A DNA stretch of 64,000 nucleotides from Neurospora tetraspora (taxonomy: Eukaryota; Ascomycota; Sordariomycetes; Sordariales; Sordariaceae): the NCBI RefSeq assembly GCF_033439725.1, contig NW_026944386.1, positions 744,001-808,000 of the forward strand, written 5' to 3'. The position numbers were made by a program, and so were the translations under genes. Positions 56,767-64,000 of this stretch are shown one piece after another. The notes beneath the pieces were generated by a model that was not told the origin of the DNA, did no database searches, and was given only the letters and a program-made list of their open reading frames with translations. The first letter of the stretch is position 1, and each line of letters opens with the position of its first letter.

Positions 56767-59700
56767 ATTCGGGGTAAAAATATTATTATCGGTTAGGTTA
56801 TAGAAGAGTTTATAATTTCCGGCACTTAACTATTACAATTATTAATTATTTTTACTTTAGTTTAAATCCTGGAATTAACTTTAATTCCGCCTAATATATT
56901 AACGTTACAATTTAAATTGCCGATTATTTCCCTACCGTTAAATAGGCCCTAAATATTTTAATTACTATTATAATAGTATTGGATTAATTCATTATTTAAT
57001 ATACTTATAAATTTACGGATTATTAGCGTAAATTTTAGAAGAAATTGTAGAAGTTTATTAGCGGCTCTCTTCCAGCTTATATATTTATTCAAACTATTAT
57101 TTATTAGAATGTAAATAATAGTATTGAATTCCGTTTCTTATAATCCGGTTTATACGTTAGTATGGGTCTTTATATCGCCCGTCCTACGCTATTTCTCTAA
57201 TATAATTATTTACCTAATTTTAATACCCGTTTTTATATTTCCAACAACGAGGGTAATAATAATAATTATTAGTCGCCGGTAATCTACCTTAATAATCCTT
57301 CGCTTTTCCTAATTTATTATATAGAGGATTATTTCTATTTTACTTTACTTATTCCTTATATAATTAGTAACAAATTTATTCGTTTCGGTCTTTAGTAAAT
57401 TTATAGTAATATTACTATCTTAGAATTTTTTAATTTTAATTATAAAGAATTTAAAGAGGATATAAATATTAATAAATGTTACCTCTCTATTAATAATCAT
57501 GAATCTAATAGTAACGCGGAAGTTTCTATCAATGGAAGTTCGGTAATTAGTTTTATTTTTAAGGATAGTGAATTTAATTATTTTTTTAAATTTTTCAAAC
57601 GCTTTAATTCCTCTAATTTTTTTAATTCTGGACTGTTTTTTAATTCCGGATCGTTTTCCAATTCCGGTAACAACTCCAATAGTTCCACGGATTATATAGA
57701 ATTAGATATCCATTTCCTCGGCAGTATTTAGGAATTTAAATCTTCCCGTCATTTCTTTTCGAAGTCTTCTTTTATTTCCCCTAATAAGCGTAATACTATA
57801 TTAATTTTTAATTATAATTATCCCTCTATTTAAGAAGGTAATAAAATTCCTATCAATAGCGACCTTACGTCTTTAAATTATATAAGTAATATATTCTAGC
57901 TTCCTATTAATATATCCTTTAATAATAACAGTAATCGGCGTTTTTATTATTAAAATTCTTTAAGTAATGTTTTTACTATTTTTATACTTTTATATTAATA
58001 AATTAGCGCCCTCAAATTGCCTTTCAGTTAATTGATTTTAAACCCATTTCCTAAACTAGGCCCTTTCTACTTTAAAAGCCCCTTCGGTTTTAAAAATAAA
58101 GAAATTTCTATTTCTATTTATAGAAATTTATAATTTAATTCGGACAGAAGCGGTTTTTTACTTAGTAAATAGCGTAGTACTATCGTTTTAAATTCCTTTA
58201 TTAATCGTTCTCTTAATTACGTCCTCTTTCTTCCTATAGAATTTTAAGGATAAATTCCCCCGTTAAAATAGGGCGGGGATATAAATTCTATTGGCGCAGC
58301 GTTAGGGGCTTTTACGGTAGTTATCTTTATATTAAATATAGTTATTTCCCCTTGAGTAGTCTCCAATCCTTTCGATACCCTTTCCAAGGAATTTAATTTA
58401 TTCGGTTAATTATATAAATTATTTTATATTAAAAATCCCTTAACTTTAACTTTCATAATTCGGGTTTATAATTTCTTTCTATTTAGAATTGGGCCTCTCG
58501 TTACTTCTTTAATTGTAATTATATTTTTTATTCTAATAATTTTATTCCTTATGAACTCCGTTGCGAAAATTTATTTTATCGCTAGGAAAGTTCTTCCCTC
58601 GGAGGCAATTCGTCGGTTTATAGAGAATTTACTTACTATAGCACCTTCTCGCCCCCTTCTTACTGACCCCAAAAAGTTTCAAATTATAGGTTATATTTAT
58701 ATTCTTTAAAATTAACCTATAATATTTATTAAGGGTAATAGTTTTTCAATACTTTATTTGAAACTTTTTAACGTTTTTTAGCAGTTCCTATTAGCGTCGA
58801 ATCAGAAAGTCCTATAATTTCATATAAAAAGCCTTCTTCAACTTATACTAAATTAATTGCTTTCTTATCTTGTAAATTTATTAATATTTTTTTATCGGCC
58901 TCCTTTACCCTTTCCAAACTTTATTTACTTACTATTTTTTATTATAATTTTCTTAACTTAATTAGTAATTCTATTTCTATTAATTATCGACTTACTATTA
59001 TTAAAAAAAAAAATAAGGAAGTTCCTACTAGCTAGCGTTTTATTACTATTAAAAAAGGTAAAAATAAAGAAGTATGTTCTCCGTCCATTAAATTTAAGGC
59101 CCCTATAATCGTAACTTTTTTTAAATTTTATTATTACTTACGTATTAACAAATTAGCAATCGTTCTCCATAGGGTTTTCATAAATATTTATTTTAAACCT
59201 ATTACATCGATTATCTATGCCGATTATATTATAAATATTTTAATTCCCGGGCCTACCCTTCTGACGGCCCATTAATATTCCTTCTATAAATATAATATTT
59301 CGGGTTAAGTAATTACGGGTAGTCCTTTTAAAAAGCGTAAATAGGAGTTAAAGTTTCTAGGATAAATTTATTTAATTATATTTCTTATTTAAATATATTC
59401 CTTCGTTAATTACCGATTTTTCAAATTTCTTTTTTAGCGACCCTTCGGTCTCTTATTTTAGTTAGTATATAAATTACCGATTTATTATAATTATTATAGA
59501 ATTTTAGTATCATTTAGGAGGTAGTTTTTTTTTTTTAAATAATTAGATCCATTTTTTATACTTCTAATTTAATTATTTTATTTCTTATAATACTTCTATT
59601 TAATTTTTTTAATATTTAGAGAGTACTTTCCACGCATTATAAAAATACTCTTCTAATTCCTAAATATTATATTTAATAAGTTAACCCGCCTATTTAATTA

Positions 59701-62700
59701 AGAATCTCTATTTTATCCCTTTTTCCTTATAATTTATTACTTCTTCTATTTCGTATTCTTCTTATTCCTCTATTAATTTTAGTAATAGTATATTTTCAAT
59801 AATTTTATTCACAATCTTTTAAAGTTCTAATAAATTTATAAGGAAAATATTATTTATCTAGCGATACTATATTAATAAAAAGATTTAGTATATTTATAAC
59901 CCGATTTTTTTTTTAATTTTTATTTTAATAAATATAGGGGCTAATTTACAGTTGTTAAATTAAAAATCATTCGTAGATAGTCCTATTAAATTTCTAGGTC
60001 GGAATTCTATTAGCGTATATTATTTATTATATTCCTTTTATTGAATTTAAACGGCTTATTCCTAATAGCGTCTTATAATTTAATATACTTATTCTATCTT
60101 CTAAAACTTTTCCTTTACTGCTTAAATTTATAGTTCGTTTTAGCCTTCGATATATTTTACTATACGTACGTAATATTTATAGAGGGCTTCGAATGGCGAA
60201 ACCCTAGCAATTGAATATATTGACTTATTATAAATAAATTCTGCCTTTTATAATTAGCGGTACTATAATAGCGGGTTTTCTTCTAAAGCGTTAATACGAA
60301 GGAATTCTTTTAGAATTCAATAGAAGCGTTTGGTTTAATTAATTATTTATGAATAAAAGGCGGTAAGTAATTAATATAGGATATCCCGGGTTTTAGTAAA
60401 CTCTTTTTAGAATTCGTTTATAAATAATTTATTTTAATTATTAGCGATTTTTAAGAGGGAGCCAAAATAATACTTAATATACTTATATAGGAGGCTAATT
60501 ATTAGTATTATATTTAGGGTTTTAATTATTAGAATAAAGAGTCTTATTTTGATAAACCGGTTAATAATTATAAGGATAGCGTTATATATTTTACTGTTAA
60601 TCCCCTCATTCGGTAGTAGGCCGGTAATAAAATCGATATTAATTTTTCAAAAGGGTTATTCGGGTAATAGTAAAAATTAGAAATCTCTATGGAATTTATA
60701 TTTAGGATATTAGGTACTTTAGTACAATTTGTATCGAATAATGCGTTTTTTTATATCTTTTGCGAAATTCTCTTAATAGAATTTCCTTTTAATAAATTTT
60801 AGAGTTTTAGGAATACTTATATAATTAGCTTTTGAATTATTATAATAAATACGTAAGATTTTTTTATATAGTAATTCTTTATTAGGGATTATTAATTATT
60901 CTTTAAAATAAAGAACTTTTTACTTATTTAATTTATACCCTTTGATTATCGAACTTTTGGTTCGTACGGTCGCCGATAAATTAGTAATATTAGGGTCCTT
61001 AGGTTAGAATTCCTTCATTGTAGTGTAAAATTCTTGATTTGCTTGTAATGCGAGGGGTAGTTTTTTATATATTAGTTTACGGGCGACCTTTTTTAGGATA
61101 ATTTAGGGAAAAGGATTATTTTTAGAATTTAATAGGGTTACTTTTAATTCCCGTCTCGTCGTTAATTTAGTAATTCTTTTAATTTATTTAATGAACGTAT
61201 ATATTACCGTTCTTTTATTGTACTAAAACTTTATTTTGGAATTAAATTATTTTTGGAAGGATACTAATAATTATTAAATTAAATCAAATTTTTTTTAGAA
61301 AGTAGGTAGGATATTATTATATTCTATTTCCCCCTTTATATAATTTAGCTTCTTAGATAACCCGTCCGTAGGGTTCGTAGCACCCGGTTAATATTCTATA
61401 TCGAAATTGAATTATAATAATTAATATATTTATTATACTAACTTTCTTCGGGGATCCTTTATTAAGGATTCTATAATACCCGTTAAGGTTTAGTAGTTTG
61501 TAAATATTAAGAATTTTTTAGGAAATCCTTTTAAGTAGTAGTTTTAATATTTTAAATTAGTTACTATAGTGAAAAGTTCTTATTACTTTGTATATTAGCG
61601 CTATTCCGTATTCGTTAGTTTTTTCGAAAAGAAAGGTATTGGGTGCTATTAGTCGTTAATTTTTTAGAATAGAATATTCGAAATAGTTTTAACGGAAGCG
61701 TCCGTTTTTACCCTTATTTTTTAAGAGTAATCCTAGTATTAGAATATAGGCGCTGACGCGAAGGCGTCCTTTAGGGTTTAGAATACTTTATCGGTTTCCC
61801 TTAGCTATTTGAATAGTTTTATTTCTTTTCTATTTTTATTTCCTTTTAATAAATTTGTAGGAGGGGCTATTAATTTGGAATATTTATAAATGAAATACTA
61901 ATAAAAATTAGTAAACCTGAAGAAAATTTAAATATTGTAGTACGATTTTAGTATTAATTATTTTTTAATTATTACGACCCGGGTTGGGTCTATTATAATC
62001 CCTTCCGTCGTTATTCGGTAATTAAGGAAGTTAATATATTTTTTATAGAATTTGTATTTTGAGAATTTAGTGTATAGTTAGGCGTCCTTTAGCTGTTTAA
62101 AGATGAATTATAGGTATTTATTTTATTCTTCCTTAGTTTAGGAATAGATTAAGATATTATTAAAATATATAATATAAATTGGGTTAATTAAATTTGTTAG
62201 GGCTTTATATATATACGTTTAAAATATAGCAGGCGTATTAATTAGTTCGAATAGTATTATAATATATTTAAAATAGTTATATTTAGTTCTAAATGCTATT
62301 TTTTATTAATTTCCTTCTTTAATCCGAATATAATAATACGCCTCCTATAAATTTACTTTAGAAAACTTTTCAGCGCCTAATAATTAATTTATTAATTCTC
62401 CGATTAGAGGTAACGGGTATTAGTTTTTAATCGTTATTTTATTTACGTTATAATAGTTTATATATAGGCGTAAGGAATTACTTTTCTTTGGAACGAATAG
62501 GATTAATATTCTTACTGGGCTTTCGGAATATTTAATCCTCCCTATATATAGGTTTTCTTCTAAATAATCCTATAAAATATTTAATTATATTTTTAAAAAG
62601 AGATATATTGTTTTAAACGGTATTTCTTTGCCCTCTTTAATTCTAATTTCGTATTTAGTATTAGGAAGGGTCAGTAGTTACTTTATTCCTTCTTCCAAAA

Positions 62701-64000
62701 AATATAATTCCAATTTTTTTAAAGCGGGTAAGATAGTTGTTGTTTCGTCGGCGTTATTTTCTTTATTATTTATATTTCTAATAGTAGGCCTTATAGGGTT
62801 ATATATAGATATAATATTAGCGATAAAAGTTTGTTCGCTATATATTACTTCATATGTAAAAATTATTAGGTTTATTATTTATAATTTATTAAATTCGAAC
62901 TTATTATTACGTATGTGTACGATAATGCCTGCTGAGCCTATACCCGGTATTAATAATAATAGTAGTAGTATTTTAATATTTCTATAGATTATATAGAAAA
63001 ATTAGGTTATTGCCCATTCTTATCTTATTTTATCCTTTATTTGGAAAGTAATTTCGAATGTTTTATAATAATATATTTCTTTACTATTCGTATTTATTAG
63101 TATTGCTAGTACTATTATTTTTATTTATTTCAATTTGTATTTTCCCATAAAATTCTTATAAATTGTATTGATTTTGGCTTTTGGGTTAAAGTCTATATCG
63201 ATTTTTAGTCGGCGACCCTTCGGCGAGGTTATTATTATTATTATCCTTATTGGACTATTTTTTCTAATTATTTTAAACTTTTTAATTACTATAAACGATA
63301 GTTTATTTACGGGGTTTAATCTTTTAGTAGATCTTCGGAATTGGAGAAGTAGTTGTTTTCTTTATTTCTTTTAAGTTTAGGTTCGGTAGTAACGTTTTAA
63401 ATATAGGTTCTTTTTCGGGATTTATTATAAAATTTATAGTATCCTTCCGTCTTAAGCTTTTTAGGATAGTTTTTAGCGATATATCCTCTTTCTTTATAAA
63501 TATAGTATTTTAGTCCTAAACTTTTAAAGTTTATTTTTATTCGGTCGGAGGATTATTTTTATTTTTAGTTATTGCGAAATTTATTCGAATAGTCCTTAAA
63601 GCGTTCTGATTGTTCGGCGTTAAAATTATTCTGCGACTTCTAAAATTGTTAAAATTCTTTATATTTAAGTAAATCCCTTTTATATATATTTTTCTCATAG
63701 TCCTTTAACTATTAACTTCATGCTTTTTAGGTTATATTTTAAGCGTTTTCAATAGGGATTTTTGTATCTTAGAAATATTAATATATTTCCTTCTTTAATT
63801 ATAAGAAAATATTATAAGCCTAATTTTCGTTATTAGCAACTAATTGGCCTAAATATTAGTAATTAATTTAATACAATTCTTATAAGGCTTATAGATTTTT
63901 ATTATTATATTAAATTATCCGGTGAAAGAGTTCTTTAACTTTTAATTTGTAATAATCTAATATAATATATTCCTTACGGATGAATTATAAGAATTCTTTC
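56767..64000 (-). mobile_element. RIP-mutated retroelement sequence including a second gypsy pol
   Basis: AT-rich, CpA-depleted and stop-riddled throughout. A second minus-strand reverse transcriptase relic (YxxDILIYS-type) lies near 62130-62180, about 9.4 kb from the first, so at least one more gypsy-type element is present, probably continuing beyond the window. Boundaries between elements cannot be resolved by eye. Two plus-strand open frames near 62628 and 63168 are Ile/Leu-rich chance frames. Confidence 0.6.
58671..58769. repeat. Nested inverted repeats (99 bp) within RIP-mutated DNA
   Basis: AAAAAGTTTCAAAT at 58671-58684 is the exact complement of 58756-58769, and inside it TTATAGGTTA (58684-58693) pairs with TAACCTATAA (58713-58722). 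It could be a small foldback element or LTR-terminal remnant. In such AT-rich sequence, part of the inner arm could be chance. Confidence 0.5.

Noticed and set aside
62628-63374. Open frames of 119 and 68 codons in the right AT-rich block
   Set aside because: Ile/Leu-rich translations of RIP-mutated DNA antisense to gypsy pol relics; not genes.
1-64000. CRISPR arrays, bacterial operons or ribosome binding sites
   Set aside because: Spliceosomal introns and fungal families throughout; the tandem repeats seen are contiguous minisatellites without spacers.

Overview
The window looks like a chromosome segment of a filamentous ascomycete, most likely in the Sordariomycetes and possibly near Neurospora or Sordaria. 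The reasons are short introns (about 50-110 bp) with GT..AG or occasional GC..AG ends and CTAAC-like branch sites, fungal-specific families (HET, Uds1, DscB/Dsc2-like), and two very AT-rich flanks that look like RIP (repeat-induced point mutation). In those flanks CpA and TpG are almost absent while TpA is abundant, and retrotransposon reading frames survive only as stop-riddled remains. The species is not proven from the sequence.

Layout: 1-4019 is a RIP-mutated Ty1/copia-like element ending in an LTR-like terminus. 4020-49266 is a GC-balanced gene island of about 45 kb. 49267-64000 is a second AT-rich block with at least two RIP-mutated Ty3/gypsy-like elements on the minus strand and one intact-looking solo LTR. 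The island is bounded by two copies of the same terminal sequence in inverted orientation (3896-4019 and 49267-49400).

Inside the island, 7.2-11.7 kb holds a divergent pair of paralogous eight-exon genes for single-pass membrane proteins of unknown function. One carries an extra seven-cysteine, metallothionein-like N-terminus. 13.7-24.8 kb is a conserved housekeeping block: an ING-family PHD-finger chromatin protein, a cis-prenyltransferase (dehydrodolichyl diphosphate synthase), a rhomboid-like DscB/Dsc2 homologue and a Uds1-domain coiled-coil protein. 26.6-42.6 kb is an accessory zone rich in duplications and broken genes: a tandem pair of small cysteine-rich genes between diverged direct repeats, a HET-domain gene with a frameshift, an F-box gene split by a 425-bp inverted-repeat transposon with a 10-bp target duplication, a small secreted cysteine-rich candidate, an F-box/ankyrin fragment next to a Helitron-Rep-like fragment, and another frameshifted ORF. 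43.1-45.9 kb holds a prolyl-4-hydroxylase-type dioxygenase and an acidic hypothetical protein. 45.9-49.27 kb has no gene I can support.

The least described material is the divergent membrane-protein pair with the fused metallothionein-like domain, the tandem small cysteine-rich family, and two non-autonomous transposon-like elements with clean target-site duplications. All exon structures were derived by hand from splice signals and frame continuity; no database search was possible.
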